64,000 nt of DNA from Siderastrea siderea (GCA_964030785.1 OZ034971.1:44564304-44628303); one strand, 5' to 3'. Numbered from the stretch's first letter, positions 1 through 13,904 are shown. Notes: generated by a model not told the origin, from the letters alone. Translations and numbers: made by a program.

Positions 1-12
1 CAGTTATCGAAC

Positions 13-130
13 TTCGACTTCCGCTCAGGTTGTCGAAACGTCAGTCATTGTCACAAACAGTGCTTCTCAGGCCTACACTCACCGGCCCGGACGAGCGTAA
101 ACATTCTACTTATGACATGACTCCTGGCCG
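13..130 (+). repeat. Dispersed repeat related to a Penelope-like element 3-prime tail
   Basis: The segment beginning CTTCCGCTCAGGTTGTCGAA and ending ACATGACTCCTGG resembles the 3-prime region that often follows Penelope-like endonuclease ORFs in coral genomes (recalled, not searched). A related piece lies at 9320-9530. No ORF is preserved. The rest of 131-1038 holds nothing I recognise. Confidence 0.45.
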
Positions 131-1038
131 ATTACTCACAATCGAGGTGGCTACGCGCGTACGAGCAGTTCCCTTCTTCTGCTCAGGAATAGTCGAGAAA
201 CAAGCAAGAAACACATGCAAACGCACACGAAAGGCGGCAGGTGCTTCGGGTAAAGCTCACTGCACAGGCGTAACCCTTCCACGCGACAGCAGACACTCGC
301 GCGTCTTTGCGCGCGTTGGTATCTTGGAAAACCTGACTATGATCTTATCAGGCTTTCACACCTGTTTGTGTTTCGCTGACATAAACTTCCTCAGGAACAA
401 GTAAAGCCAGATATCTGGCTTTTACGCTCACGTTCCCTGTTTTAATTTAACCCTTTCAATTTCCATCTTGCAAAATGCTTACGATCAAAGGGCACGCATA
501 AAAGAAATTACGGTTCAGTAGCTTTTATTTAAATCCCCAGACCTGGAGGTTTATGTCATCAATTCGAGAGAAGTAAACTTCATAAAAATGCATTTAAAGG
601 GAGTATGAGAGAAAAAGTGATTGTTTTTTGAGGCTGCGGTGTCTTCCAGTAAAACTTTGACTCAGGAAACAACCTTAATTGCACCTTAATTTTTTTCACG
701 TTTACAGATGAAGAAAGACAAATTTTAAAGTATTTGACTTTAGCCTCTTTTTCAAGGCCGGCCACATGCCCAACGAAATGATTAAGGTGACACTGTGGTT
801 GAAATAGTTGAAATTATCTGCAATAACGGCACATAAGCAACACATTTATATGAAAAAGAAAAATATCACTCCAGCGTTTTTAATGCAGCATTTCCGAGCC
901 TCTGTATTCCAAATTTGTCTGAACCCCAGACACCCTCTAAAACACCGTGGTTAACTTTTTCAAAGCATAAAATCCTCTTTTGAATGTAAAGAATCACCTC
1001 TTTAAATTAATCCATTCAATAAATGCGACAGCTTATCG

Positions 1039-4000
1039 CTACCACCATTTTTCAAAATGTATTCTGCTCTCATCAATATTCAACTTGCGCAAAATGTCCG
1101 ACACATGTTGAATCATAGGAGGGGGGCCACAGATATAACAAGTTAACTGACTCCTGTCCAGGGAAGATATGGCTTCTTCAAGACTTGATTCGGTTATACG
1201 ACCATTCTGACCTGAAAATAAAACAAGGAAAACGTGGTAAGATACATGTAGGTAGTAGGAATACTGTCCAAGGAGCACCGACTATAATGTTAGGATCTTT
1301 ATGTCGGACTGAAGTACGAGATTGAGTACGCGTGCGACTTTTCGAAACTAGGTATCTTGCAAGATTAAAATTGTCCATCTGTCCCACCTATATCTTCTTC
1401 TCCACTGGTCAGCAACAGGGAGGCGCAATAGCTCTGCAAACATTTCTGGAGGTCACTGGATACTAATGGACAAATAGCTTTGATCTAAAGAGATGCAATC
1501 TAAATCACGGATTTTACCCAAAACAAGATAGAAAGAATAAATCACTAGAAATTTTGCGTGATCAGCATAGATAAGGCAACTGAGGGTAACTAAGGACAAG
1601 ACAGTATAGTAAAAGTACACCCTCTCCACTCCAAAAAGTGCCTAAGATAACATTATTCAAGAAAATCCCACATTTTATTCTGTAAAATATGGCAAAACAA
1701 ACAACACTACAGGAAAATACTGCTCAGTAGCTTTCATTTGAATGGTCACACTTCAGGATTTCATCCACAGACTCAAATGTTAGAACCACCTTGTACAGCA
1801 TAATAAACAGCAGTGCCACAGGAAAGTACTGCTCAATAGCTTTCATTTGAATGGTCGAACTTCAGGATTTCATCCAGACACAAATGTCAGAACCACCTTG
1901 TACAGCATAATAAACAGCAACTCAGAGAGGCTCTGGTGAGTAGCTTTCATTTAAATGGTTACACTTCAGGATTTCATTCTCAGACTCAAATGTTAGAAAC
2001 ACCTTCAACAACAGAGGTACCATGAAAAAATACTGGTCAATAGCTTTCACTTTAGGATTCATCCACAGACTCAAAAGTTAGAACCACCTTGTACAGCGCC
2101 ATAACAAACAGCGCCACAGGAGAGTGCTGCTCAGTAGCATTCATTTGAATGATCACACTCTAGGATTTTATCCACAGACTCAAAAGATAGAAGCACCTTG
2201 AACAGCATAGTAAACAGCAGTGCCACAGGAAAGTACTGCTCAATAGCTTTCATTTGAATGGTCACACTTTAGGATTTCGTTCACAGTCTCAAAAGTTAGA
2301 ACCACCTTGTACAGCATAATAAACAGTACCACAGGAAAGTACTGCTCACTAGCTTTCATTTAAATAGTCACGCTTTAGGATTTCGTTTACAGGCTCAAAA
2401 GTTAGAACCACCTTGTACAGCATAACAAACAGCACCACAGGAAAGTACTGCTTAAGAGCTTTCATTTGAATGGTCACACTTTAGGATTTCGTTCACAGTC
2501 TCAAAAGTTAGAACCACCTTGTACAGCATAACAAACAGCCCCACACGAAAGTACTGCTCAGTAGGTTCATTTGAGTGGTCACACCGTATCATTTCATAAA
2601 AAGGTCGTTTAACTGTGGAAGTTGCCAATTCCAGCAGAATTTTTTTGTATTTTTTGCATGCATTAATTATAAAAGGCGATTGCTAATGGGAACGATTTGA
2701 CTGTTCTTGACATACTTTGTATACTGTTTGCTGATATTCTGTGATTGTCGTTTTCTCGTTTTGTGGTGAAAAACTTGCAGAGTATAGAGGGACATCTGTT
2801 TGAAATCTCCACAAGGGATTCCTGTAACAGAAAACAAGAAAAGAACAACATAAATTTCAGAAATTAAAGCTTCAACTACTGCCAAATTCTGCCAAAACAA
2901 ATCAAGCCTACCAGTTATTAAAGAACTATTAAAACGAGTACAACTGGGTCAAAGCTCTTACATGCCTAAAGACCCTATTAAGTTTAGATGGAAACAATGC
3001 AAGAAATACATGTACACTGTGACACAAGCAATAAAACTATTGGATTACAGTTAAGCTACATGATGTAAGTTTGCTTACTAGTAGAAAAAATCATTTAAAA
3101 AGCACTCAAATTTTCAGAAACAGCCTTAGAAACATTTGTCTAAATCAGATTTAGTATTATTTTAGTTTGCAGAAAGTATTAAAAAATTTCCACAAGACAT
3201 GCTTCACTTCTGAGTTGATTTTTCATTTTGTACCTTGAAAAGCAGCTCATCTGCATTCTTTGCACTGAATAGCAGTGTTGTCTTTCCAGTATATTTGTGC
3301 TCTGGATCACTGGAGATATCAGCAACATGTCGTACAATGGAATACAGAGGATTAATACCAACACCGCCAGCAATGAGAAGCAGGTCTGGACAAAGATCAC
3401 CAGGCTTTGGATGAAAGTAAAAGTTTCCACCAACCCTCATTTCAACCTTGCTACCAATACTGCACTGTGATGAACAATTAATACAAAACAATGTTGGTAA
3501 AATCATTTTTAATAGACTGCAAGCATGCCCTATTATCCTTAACAAAAATAACAACAGCTCACAGACTGTAAAATGGGTAGATGTCAGTTATGCCATTCAG
3601 TACCTATCAGTTGAAATGTTAAGCAATAAATTCAGATGAATTTAATGGCTAGACATAGTCAGACACTAAACTTTGCCACTTGATGACTGCTACTGAAAAT
3701 CCTCGATGCTAGGGAGGTTTTTTAATGAAAAAGAAAAAGGCCAAAAGTGGCAAAGCCCTAGCTAGTAAGACCACAAACGACAAGAAGCAAAACCAGTGCA
3801 GTTTATTTGCACGCTTGACCACTACACAACAGGCCTCTGGAACCAGTTGTTAAAGAAATAGAGCAATAATGGTGTGCAGATAGCACAATCAGGGTTTGCC
3901 CCCAGCATTTTTGTAGGATACATGTAATTAACCCCTGATATAAAAATGCAACCATATACTCTCCATACATTTCTTATGGAACTAGTAAGGAGAATTTGTC

Positions 4001-6087
4001 TACACATCAAGACATCTCACTGATCCTTGGTGATCAATTTCTTTATTGACTCTACACCTGAGAAACCAACTGAGAAAACACAAATGGTGACATAACATAA
4101 ACACTTGCTACACGCAAATAGTGAGATAACATATTTCACTCAAAACACAAACCTTAGTGTGGACCCACATTGCAGGTGGATGATCAGCATATTTAACAGC
4201 AAGCTCTATTGTGCTTTTGTCTTCAAGTTCTCTAGGACTGGAGCAAATGGAAAATCCACCAACAGTTGGCACGCCAGGAATAAAAAAGTCAACCCTGAAA
4301 TGAAAAGTAAACACACGTTAAATGTTAAAAGTTGAAACATTTCCCAAATTTTGCACCTTCTACAGGGGAAGGATGATTCAAACCACTTAACCTTTTCCCT
4401 GCATTGGCTGCCCTTGTTATTTGACCAATTACACATCCAATGGAGTAATTATTACTCCATTCATCTCTAAATAAACTTTCGATGATATGAAGTGCTCTGG
4501 CTGTTACTGCACCAAAATGACCCTGTCAGCTTCTACACAAGTTGTTTGTTGTTTCTTGAGTCCACTATCTAAAATACTGTATCAAAATAACCCTCCAAAT
4601 GTCATTGTTAAACAGGTGATTACCATTGTCCTGCTTTGAAAGTGAATCTATCATCCTCGACTTTTAAGCACAGCCCTTTCACTGTTTCTGACAGCTGACT
4701 GATTTCAGTCACAGTTGCGTCAGCTACAATCTGGCAAGGGAAAAATACACAAATAAAAGTATTATAATTTCAGTTATAAAACAAATAAAAATCAAGCCAA
4801 CTGACTTTTTTGATGAGTCATGTTCCACAAATATACCAACAACCTCATCAGACATGGAACCAGAACCATTCATTCCAAATCGTGGAGGCAGTTTATCTGC
4901 ATAAACCTCTGGAGTCATCTTTTCTAAATTTACCCACAAAAAGCTTCGTCTACTTCTCTCTATCCAATCACGAACAAACCTTGATAGGTTAGTAAGCCTT
5001 TCTCTATGATTTTGAATTAAAACATCTTTTGGTTGCCTGTAATTTAAGGAAGCTCAAAAGGGCTTTCAGCTGTGCACACAGCCTAAATTTTTGCAAAAAA
5101 TATGCAATTTGACACCACTCTTACTATCTTAAACACCTGCCATCTTGAACAATTTTCTGTTTCCTTTGAAGAAATAACAGGGGTCTCTTGTATAGAAAGG
5201 CAAAAATTTTAGCTAAGACTTTCATACTCAAGTCATCACCTCATGTCTTGTTAAGTTCTCTGTCCTTTCAAGGTGTGTACTGCTAATAGGACCAGAACCA
5301 TTTGAATTAGCTGACATGGGTGTGAATATGCTAACCCTGAAAGACAAGAGAAATCCAGATTATAGGTTTTTATATGGTCTGCTGACTCTCAAAACTAAAC
5401 CTGAATCACTGTGGCAAATTTTGTCATCTTGAAATTGCATATTTAAAAACCAGGAGAGTCTGGGATTCTCGGCCTTAACAGGAACTTTCCCATGATTCCA
5501 ATGTTTGGACATCAGAGTTTCAGAAATCTTGCAAATCACTCAAGTCAGAAACACTGTTCAAACAACAACAACAAGGAAACGTCCACGCAGACAGCCCAGA
5601 GTAGTTTTTATAGCACTTATAGCAAATCTCATATTGAGAAAAGCTTTTTTGTGAATGGAACTTTTTTTACTTTCTCAACTCATTATTCTTTGTCAGTGAT
5701 GTCTCGAGATTCAAGCATAAGGTCTCAGTATCTCAGCAGGGCTCAAATTTACAGGAGGCGTACAGAAGTATGTAGCAGCCCAATCGATCAGGCCCCAGTT
5801 GTTCAAAAGTTCGATAGCACTATCCACCGGATAAATCTCTATCCGTTGGATGACGCAATTGGTTTCCCTAACACTTATCCACTGGACAGTGATTTATCCG
5901 GTTGATAGCGCTATCCAAATTTTGAGCAACTGGGGCCAGACTGGCACAAACTCACGGTCACTCACTCACGGCACTCACTCACGGCACTGACTAACCTTGA
6001 GCAAAAAGAAGGTTTCCTCCTCTTTAACAAATTTTGTGAATATGACCAAAAGTAGGCTAATCTCCGTGCGCTCCACGTACAAGCCAT
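1039..6087 (-). CDS. OXNAD1: OXNAD1, oxidoreductase NAD-binding domain-containing protein 1
   Basis: Predicted mitochondrial flavin/NAD(P)H oxidoreductase of the ferredoxin-NADP reductase fold. Coding exons on the minus strand are 5996-6087, 5240-5336, 4624-4730, 4153-4294, 3234-3464, 2725-2821 and 1039-1211. Every junction has GT/AG ends and matching phase, giving 312 residues, the length I recall for the human protein. The start at 6087 opens a basic, Ser/Arg-rich leader ([20 protein letters not shown]) typical of mitochondrial targeting. Visible motifs: FKAGQWVDFFIPG and GGFSICSSP (flavin side), [12 protein letters not shown] (nucleotide side), YICGPPPM, and a terminal FEKWW. Exon 2725-2821 was placed by its resemblance to the family and its phase; its donor (GTATAC) is the least certain boundary. 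PGAP3 starts about 2.9 kb away on the other strand. The cellular substrate is not known to me. Confidence 0.93.
1715..2590. repeat. Intronic tandem repeat, about 9 copies of a 100-112 bp unit
   Basis: The last OXNAD1 intron holds a diverged direct array. The core AGCTTTCATTTGAATGGTCA recurs near 1730, 1838, 1939, 2040, 2135, 2247, 2350, 2457 and 2560. Each core is followed by GTTAGAACCACCTTGTACAG and an ACAGGAAAGTACTGCTCA-like segment. Copies differ by substitutions and small indels, so this is an aged minisatellite. Confidence 0.9.
4844..5036 (-). CDS. Extra coding-like exon inside OXNAD1, possibly mutually exclusive
   Basis: A 193-nt segment bounded by a good acceptor (ATTACAG) and a GTTGTT donor reads open for 64 residues, including [19 protein letters not shown]. 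It starts in phase 2 and ends in phase 0, exactly like OXNAD1 exon 5240-5336 (97 nt). Either can therefore join the first exon (5996-6087) to exon 4624-4730 in frame. Using both in series shifts frame and meets a stop. I do not recognise the peptide. It may be an alternative second exon, a cryptic exon or a relic. Exon 5240-5336 is the one resembling the family N-terminal region ([11 protein letters not shown]). Confidence 0.45.
5791..5937. mobile_element. Short palindromic MITE in OXNAD1 intron 1
   Basis: A 147-bp foldback unit starts GGCCCCAGTTGTTCAAAA and ends with its near-perfect complement TTTTGAGCAACTGGGGCC. Internal GATAGCACTATCCACCGGAT and ATCCGGTTGATAGCGCTATC segments extend the stem. 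No coding capacity and no clear target duplication longer than 2 bp. Confidence 0.7.
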
Positions 6088-7180
6088 GCATTTAAAGTTG
6101 AAACAAATCCATCTCAAATCTTCGCCTCAAACGCCAAGCTTCGTACAGGGATAATTACATAAGATCAAAACCAGAAAAATGTCAGGCGTTCCCGTCAGAA
6201 AGGACGAGAGAGCTGTGAGACTGGGTCGAGGTTGCATTTGGTTCCCAGTGCCTTCTCGAGGCAAGAAGGAGTGAAATCTTTCCTTCCCTGTTTGATCGAT
6301 TACTTGTTCCTTTCATTTAGTCGTTGGGATTCTTCCCTTGTTGAATGAAACGTTTTATCCAACGAGCGATCTAATCCTTCTATCGCTTAAGTCTTGATTG
6401 CAAGATCCCCTACAATCTGATCGGGAAAAGGTTCGTCACACAGTCTGTGACAGGGCTGTGACAGAACAAGGAAAATATGAGGTAAGCTTCAAAAAAGCTT
6501 GTTCTCCACTAGCCGCCAGCACTATTCCCATCCAAGCATTGGTTCTTCCATTAGAATTTTAACTTCTATTAAAATAAAAAAAAATAGCCAAAATAGGGTA
6601 GACTAAATGAACAGAAATGACGCACCTTTTATCAAAAGTTTTACAGCCAGAAGCTAACCGCGTTGTGTTACACACGGATTCCCGCCACAATTCAACGTTG
6701 TTTTTTGGGCATGCGAGGTATCTATCCAGAGCTCTAGTTTGCAGCTCGCAGATTCAACTTTGCAATTCTGCCTTAGATGGTCTTGTCTTAAATAATTACA
6801 TATATAGTATTCAAGTCCTTTCGTGATATTTGCATTCGTGGTCAGTCACGCATGACTGGTCACGCGAATAACGCAACATAGAGTTTATACAAATAAACTT
6901 GCTCAACTATGATTTTAGCCATCCGTTTGAAACAACGGTAGCGAAACACAAGCTAGAAGTCGGTTCTAGCCTTAAAGATCTTTATTTAGTGTAGAGATAA
7001 TCAAAGCTTTTGAAACTGGTCTGCATACCTGCTTCATCAAATGCAAATTTTGAACAAGCAAGTTCCTTGTATAAGCCATTATTACGAGTACCGGTAACTT
7101 ATTTGAGCAAATTTGCATATGTTGGTGTATTATGTAGGCACCCTTTGAATAAGTGCAATTACCCATGGCAATCAGCTATT

Positions 7181-8669
7181 ATGCATGGTTCAATTCTACC
7201 TGTTACCATCCCACCCCCGGGCATACCCCCGGGAATTTGCCATTTTTTTCTTACTTGGCGGTCTATTCCCCACCCCCGGGTACGTAGAAAGAGACAATTC
7301 CCCACCCCCGGCACTCTTCATTGACCACAAATACAGATAACAAAATATAGATTACAATATCGGTTTCCATACAGTAGCAAAACCAGACATTTTCTAGAGT
7401 TTATTGGACGAAGGATACTACATGTATGACATAATTAAAACATGGAGACTACATTTAAAAAGAAAGCTGAAGAAAAAACTTTAAGGGCACTGGCATATGG
7501 CGGGCGAGTAAAGAGATGTTTTTCGCCATGTGTTTTATTCAGATAGCACATACGCACAAGAGGCATGGTGAACAAATTGATGGCAGCATTTTAAAGGAGT
7601 TTTTCTTAGCCTGTTTCATAAGAACACTGCACTGAGACTTCTGTTAATGTGAAACCATGCATCCGTTTTTATATAGAGTCTATTTAAGTCGTCTTATTAC
7701 AGATATCAATATGGTGAAGAAACATTTCTTTGTTTGTGACAAACGCGATCCATTCGAGTACGCATCAAACGCACATTCGTTTAGCAATTCATAATAGATT
7801 AACGTACCTTCGAATACAGATTTTAATTTTGAGAGATTATTTCCTCTAACTAACCTGCTACAAATTCTAGAGATTTTCCCTAGCAATAGGCAGTCCTCTC
7901 CATGCGGTCCGGCGCCGTCGTGTCAACCAAGAAGTGACTTTTGCAGGGAATCGTCAATCTTTTGGGAACAGTTTACTCAATGGTGGAGCGAAAAATTTCT
8001 CGAAAAAATAACTTTATCAGAAGGTACGATTTTATTTGGGTGGCACCAAAACACCAGCAACGAGCGAGAGCTCAATTACATTCTTCTTATTGCAAAATAC
8101 CATATTTTTGCAACTTGTATCTGCGAGGACAGGCTGAGCTTTGATCGCTTTCTTTTAAGACTGAAATCGAAATTAGAAGTTTTACGTAAAGTAGCCATAG
8201 CAAGCAAAACGCTTCATAAATACAATGCTACTTGGGCACCTATACTGTAGGTTTTTTTTTTTTTTTTTTTTTTTTTCCCTTCTTCTGTTTTACTTACATT
8301 TTTTTATTGCTTGTTAATGTCAATCCTTAATTTATTTAACTGTGTTGTAGTTTATCTGTAGTGTATTTATATATACACACAGTTTATATTTTGTATGTAG
8401 TGTAGGTATTGTTAGTGTTATTTGTTTGTTTTTTTTGTTTTTTTTTTTTACTGTTTGTAACGTAAGTTTCTGCAAATAAAAAAAAAAAAAAAGAAGAAGT
8501 GACTTACTGCACAAGAAGTTATTTTCGATTTTCCCTGTCTCCCTACCCCTGGGACAAGACCACTTTAAACAATTCCCCACCCCTGGGCCCGAAAGGCTGG
8601 ACTTGTCCCGGGGGCTGCCCGGGGGGGGGGGGGGGGGGGGATGGTAACACGTAAAATTGAACCATGCAT
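7181..8669. mobile_element. 1.49-kb element with inverted ends and TATT flanks
   Basis: The left end ATGCATGGTTCAATTCTACC and the right end, whose complement reads ATGCATGGTTCAATTTTACG, are inverted copies extending through a GTTACCATCC/GGATGGTAAC pair into C-rich and G-rich tracts. TATT flanks both sides (7177-7180 and 8670-8673). The interior has no convincing ORF. A poly(T) run lies at about 8252-8277 and a retroposon-like 3-prime end at 8278-8493. Insertion lies between the OXNAD1 and PGAP3 start sites. Confidence 0.6.
8278..8493 (+). repeat. Retroposon-like 3-prime end with A-rich tail
   Basis: An AT-rich stretch ends in CAAATAAA followed by about fifteen A residues near 8477-8493. That is the form of a polyadenylated retroposed 3-prime end. 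It lies within the 7181-8669 element. No open frame is recognisable. Confidence 0.35.
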
Positions 8670-9012
8670 TATTCGAATAGTGGAGAGATTGCACTAGAAA
8701 ATGCTACAAATAATAAATTTATTCATCTTTCCTCAGAGGTTTTTATCTTAGTTTAATAGTAAATAAATACTCTCATGTTATCAGTTATCTAGGAGCTGTA
8801 TGTGTAATGGCATATTCTTCAAACCCAAATTAAAGATCCCTGGGTGATTCAGAAATTTAGCAGTATGCATTGCAACATACCTTCACATGGCTGAAGAGGC
8901 AGCTGTTTTCTAGTTACCTGCGATGTCTGTATTATATATCTGGAACATATTTTTATTGAACTTAATCTTTGGTAACACCCACATTTTTTTCTATGCTTTT
9001 AGGGGTAGCTTC

Positions 9013-12000
9013 ATGTACCTGCAGAGCATTTTTGTCTTTATCATTCTCTCATGGCACCCTGCAAAAGGGTCATTAGGAGACAGGAGTTACACTTTCCGCA
9101 TGTGTGTGAAGGAATGCAAACGAGGATGCAATCTTGATGAATACCCCGGCAAGCTGCCTCTTCACCTGACAATCTTTTGGTGGGATTGCACTGACGAATG
9201 CAAGTACCAGTGCATGCACAATGTTACTGCGGATGACGTGAAATATAGTAAACCAATCAAACAATTTTATGGCAAGGTAAGTTTGGATCAGCAACAGTTG
9301 TAGTACTGGGCATGGCTTGAACCCAGGAGTCATGTCATAAGTTGGTGAAGTATAAATATCATCTGGGTGAGTGTAGTTCTGAGAAGGACTGTTTGTGATG
9401 ACATTAACTGTGTTTTAATAACCAGAGTGACAACCCCTGATGATGACTTCTGCTCAGGTTGCGGAAACACTACACTCACAGTCCAGACAATCATATTTCA
9501 CCTACTTATAGTACTATTCCAGTGCTATAGGTATTTTATGAGTCTAGTTGCTCACAACTGCCAGGGCTAATGACCTGGGTTCTGTAGCCAGAGCATAAAC
9601 TGACTTTTAAATAAAGGATGGGATGGATAGTACAGCCAAATTATGATCTAATTCCAAGTCTAAATCATTATTTTTAATTGAAAAACTTTTGATTGTTGCA
9701 GTGGCCATTTGTAAGATTTCTTGGAATTCAAGAGCCTGCTTCAGTTTTGTTTTCAATTTGTAATGGTGCTGGACACATTCTTGGCTGGAGAAAGTTGAGG
9801 TCTGCTGTTCCAAACACAGACTACAACATGCACTCAGTGTGGAAAGTGAATCTTGTGGTAAGACTAACATTTTGCTATATGTTTTCCAATCTTGTAGATC
9901 AGGCAGCCGTTAGATTTTCATGCCATATTATGCCATACGTTTCTTGTCTTTCCAGAGGTCCATTTCTCAAACACCATGATAACTTGTTAGGCTCAATAAG
10001 TTTTTTTCAAATCCATTACGTTTCATCACCTGGTGGTAATTATTACTGGTAGGTATAAATTTGCCAATGTGTGTTATGAATCGGTTTTAAATATTACTTT
10101 CCAAATCAATAAAATTAAGTCTTTGTTGGAGAACAGTTCTTGCACCTACTAGGGAATTTTGAGAAAATATGGACCCCTGAGCGACTTTGAAGTCTTACAC
10201 GTACATGTAAGTCTTCTCCTCCCCTCGACAGGACTCCTGTTCATCGTAGGTTACCCCACCCCTGTCTCACCTCCCCAGTATTTTTAGGTGTCCCAAACAG
10301 TTTGAGATGACATGAAATGGGATTTAGGGAGTTGGTTGAGGCAGGAAGGGGGGGGGGGGGAGAGCTTAAGGTAGAGTGCACGTGTATTCTTTTGTCTGAT
10401 AGGCATTTTTGTCACATGGTTTATACAGTATATTGGATTGTAGATGATGATTCCCTTCACACTTGTCTTGTTTCCTTAGTACTTCACAGTGTCAACTGCA
10501 CTTCTATTCAGCAGTGTACAGTCACTTGTAAGGGTGGTGAATGGTCTAATCAAAAGTTTGGGTCTCATCAAGTTTCAGCTGAATTGTAAGCGTCTCGCAG
10601 TCTCATTTTTGAGTAATTCTTTACGTCTTGAAATTTTCGGCAAAACAGTCTCGGAATCTTGATTTTTTCCAACTTAGCCATCTCAGGATCTCTATCTTTT
10701 TGCGAAGCCACCTAGAGTCTTGACTTTTAACTGAGGCTATAAAATAAATCTCAATGTTCTGATGTTCTGATTTTTAGTTGCCTGAAACTGATCTGAAAGT
10801 CTTATGTTTGATTTTTTATGTCCTTAAAAGTTTCGGGCCTGCATTTAGAAAACTCTAAAAGCTTGCAGTCTCACTAGTTAAAATTGAAAGGGCGTCAGGC
10901 TAGCACAAGAAAAAGATTGTCTCGCCATCTTGCAAAGTCTCTAATTTACCACTTACCACCCCTAGCCTACTTGTGGTTCAAATTGATAGATACACAGTAC
11001 ACATACATGTATTTACATATATAACACAGTTTTTTTTTCCAGGTTAGTTTAAATGCTTGGTTCTGGTCAGCTGTGTTTCATACTCGGGATTTAAACTGGA
11101 CTGAGGTAATTTTGTTTCTTGTAGATCAACCTTGCTTTGTTTCTTTACTCATCCAAATACATAGTAACTGTTATAATTTTTAATTTAGAGTCTCTCCGAT
11201 ATGCAACCCCCTGTTATGTTTACATATGTGCAATTTTTTACACTTGCTTCTTGCCAATATAGTTTTCCCCTTCCCTCTGCACAATTTATTCAATAGTCTT
11301 TTGACCCCAGCAATTTTCTTAACTGTGCTCCTAGCTCAAGTATTGCCGATGCTTACTTATTTCTTCAGAAGCAAAATTAATTTCTTTAAAATCTGCACCT
11401 TTCACAGCCAAGATACAAGTATCACTGTTGAAGGTGTATTGTACATGTCAGATTATTACATCACCTCATGCAGAGTCCTGTTCAGCCACACCATTTCTTG
11501 AAGATCCAAAGCACACCAAACAAATCACGACGGGGTGGGGGGGGGGGGTAGGGAGGGTACTCAATATATCAAAAAATCAATGACAATTTTCCCTACCCTT
11601 TAGCATACTGTGAGCTTAAAGAAGGCACCCATTTTGGGCAGAGCCTCTCCATTTAGCCCACTGTAGGGAGTACCCCCCTCCCCCTGCAGGGTTCAAAATA
11701 AAATCAGAGCTTTTAGCCTCAATTTGGTGGCTTTTTTTTCTCAAGGCTGATTTTAGCCAGCTGTCAACAAAAATGAACAAGCACCTGTTCCAATATAGAT
11801 TAAAGTGTTGACAGGCCAAACGCTGCCCATATGCTCATGTTAATGTGTTTCCGTGACCTTATAGTTTAGCTCTCATGAGTATATCCTGACTCCTTTCACT
11901 GAATTTGACTTCGGACCTTAATATTCTTTTTACTAGACTGTTGGGGTTGTCTCTCGCATGGAGGCGTGTTTTGAATTGGATGATATTCTCAACGAAAGAT

Positions 12001-13872
12001 TTCACTGAAGAGTTAGTTCTAAGAAGTCGTAGGGCTTCACCGTTGATAAACCCTTTTCTAACCCCTGGTGGCCGGCATGGGTGGCAGGAAGAGAAGTGAG
12101 TGTACCGGAAAGTTTCTGTCAAATAAAATGTTTGCGGGTTTCAAGGATTACTTAGCTTGCTTGTTTAATCTTTCAGACACCTTTGAAAACAGTAGTATCC
12201 AGGAAGTTTATTTCTTTGTCTGAGATTTCAGTCATAAATTTAATTGTCAGGTGGTGTCTGTTTGCTATGACAGTAAACTCTTCTATCTCCTTTTTGTCAA
12301 CATTCCACAGTGAGAATATGGCATCGATGCACCACTCAAGTGGTAAAGGAGTGTAGAACATTAAACTTCTGTTTGACTGAGCACGTGGCGTTATGCTAGG
12401 CCCGATCAGTGTCTCTCTTTGACCTAGACTTATCAGATTTTGCTCTTCACAACTTATCATTGTTGCGTTCAACACGGCGATAATGAAACTTGGTTAGTGC
12501 GCCTATGAATTTCCGTTCGGCGTCTCTCTTTATGGAGTGTACTTCTGTCTTAAACTCCTTGCCAGGAGTGATGTTTGCTTTTGTGACATAGCACAAGTCT
12601 CTTGCATTGGGCATGTGCCTTTTTCTGTGTGTGCCTGAAGTTTAACTATTGACGTTTCTGACTGCTCGACTTTTCCCTTGAGCATGGAAATCTTGTCGAC
12701 GGGGGACTGATAGGGTCGCTTGCTGGCATTTCACAAATTAGATCAGGCCTTTGAAAATGATAAGTGCCGCAACAGTGACACTAATTTTCAGCGCGATGGT
12801 ACATGTCCTTTGGTCTCCAGACCAGCAAATTAAATTGGACGAGAAGGCAAAAACACACGAAAAAAGCAACAAGGTGCTAAGTGGAATAGGATTGAAGGTG
12901 CATTGGCAACAAAGAAATCGGTTCCTAAAAGAGAACTGAACTATTTCCTCAAAAGTTGCATTGTTGACCACGTATGAAACCACGTTGGAAAAAATGTAGT
13001 CATGTAGTCACTAGAACGAAGAGTTGATTTACGAGAATCAAGACAATAATTTATTGTTAGCATTCCGTAATTTGTTTTTGTTTTGTTTTTTGGTTTTTAA
13101 ATTTAGCTTTTAAAACGACATCCAACAGTCTCACTTATGGTCTGTGTGTAAGTGTTTCATGGCTGCACTACTTTCTGATATGAAATGTTTACTATGACAT
13201 TCGAGGGACATTGATTTTGCCGATCAAGGGATGGGGTGTCATTTTTTCCATTTCTTGGGTAAAAAATTGCCGACAAGAGTGGCCAAAGTGCCAGCTGTTG
13301 CCGGTAGCCAGCTGCTATTTTGAATCCTGCCCCGCCGGCCGATTCGCGACAGGATGTGCAGAATAGTACTCTCTTTGAAAAGACAAACTGTAGTTAGCAA
13401 GCTGTTTTCTAGAGCCCAGACTTCTACTATAATGATTATTAATACATTGTAAATTGCTCAACCTGCGCTAGAAAAGCAGAAAGGCCAGCCTATCACAGCT
13501 AGTATTTGGGAACTAACGTACAGGGTATATGGCATTGCTATTAATTGCTTAGAACAATTTTATTTCCATTTTCAGAAAATGGATTACTTTTGTGCCACGT
13601 CCCTGGTTATGTTTTCACTGTTTGCTTGTTTAATGAGGTAAACTGTGACTTTGACTTTCACTCCAGCATGAGACCCAGAAAGGCTCAAAAAACTAAGTGA
13701 ACGTACCTTGAGGACCCAAATTATACTTGATTGATTAAGTTCTAAATAATTGTAGTGTACACAGGCTCAAATAAACGAAAGAAATTGGGACAAGTTGCCA
13801 AAAATATTTTCCAGTCCATTTAAACCAGTCAGTACTATTGTATCAGCTGATCCATTCCGCAGGGTAAATAAA

Positions 13873-13904
<32 letters not shown>

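Noticed and set aside
1715..2590. CRISPR-like regular repeat
   Set aside because: Units of about 107 bp diverge throughout with no unique spacers, and the host is a eukaryotic intron.
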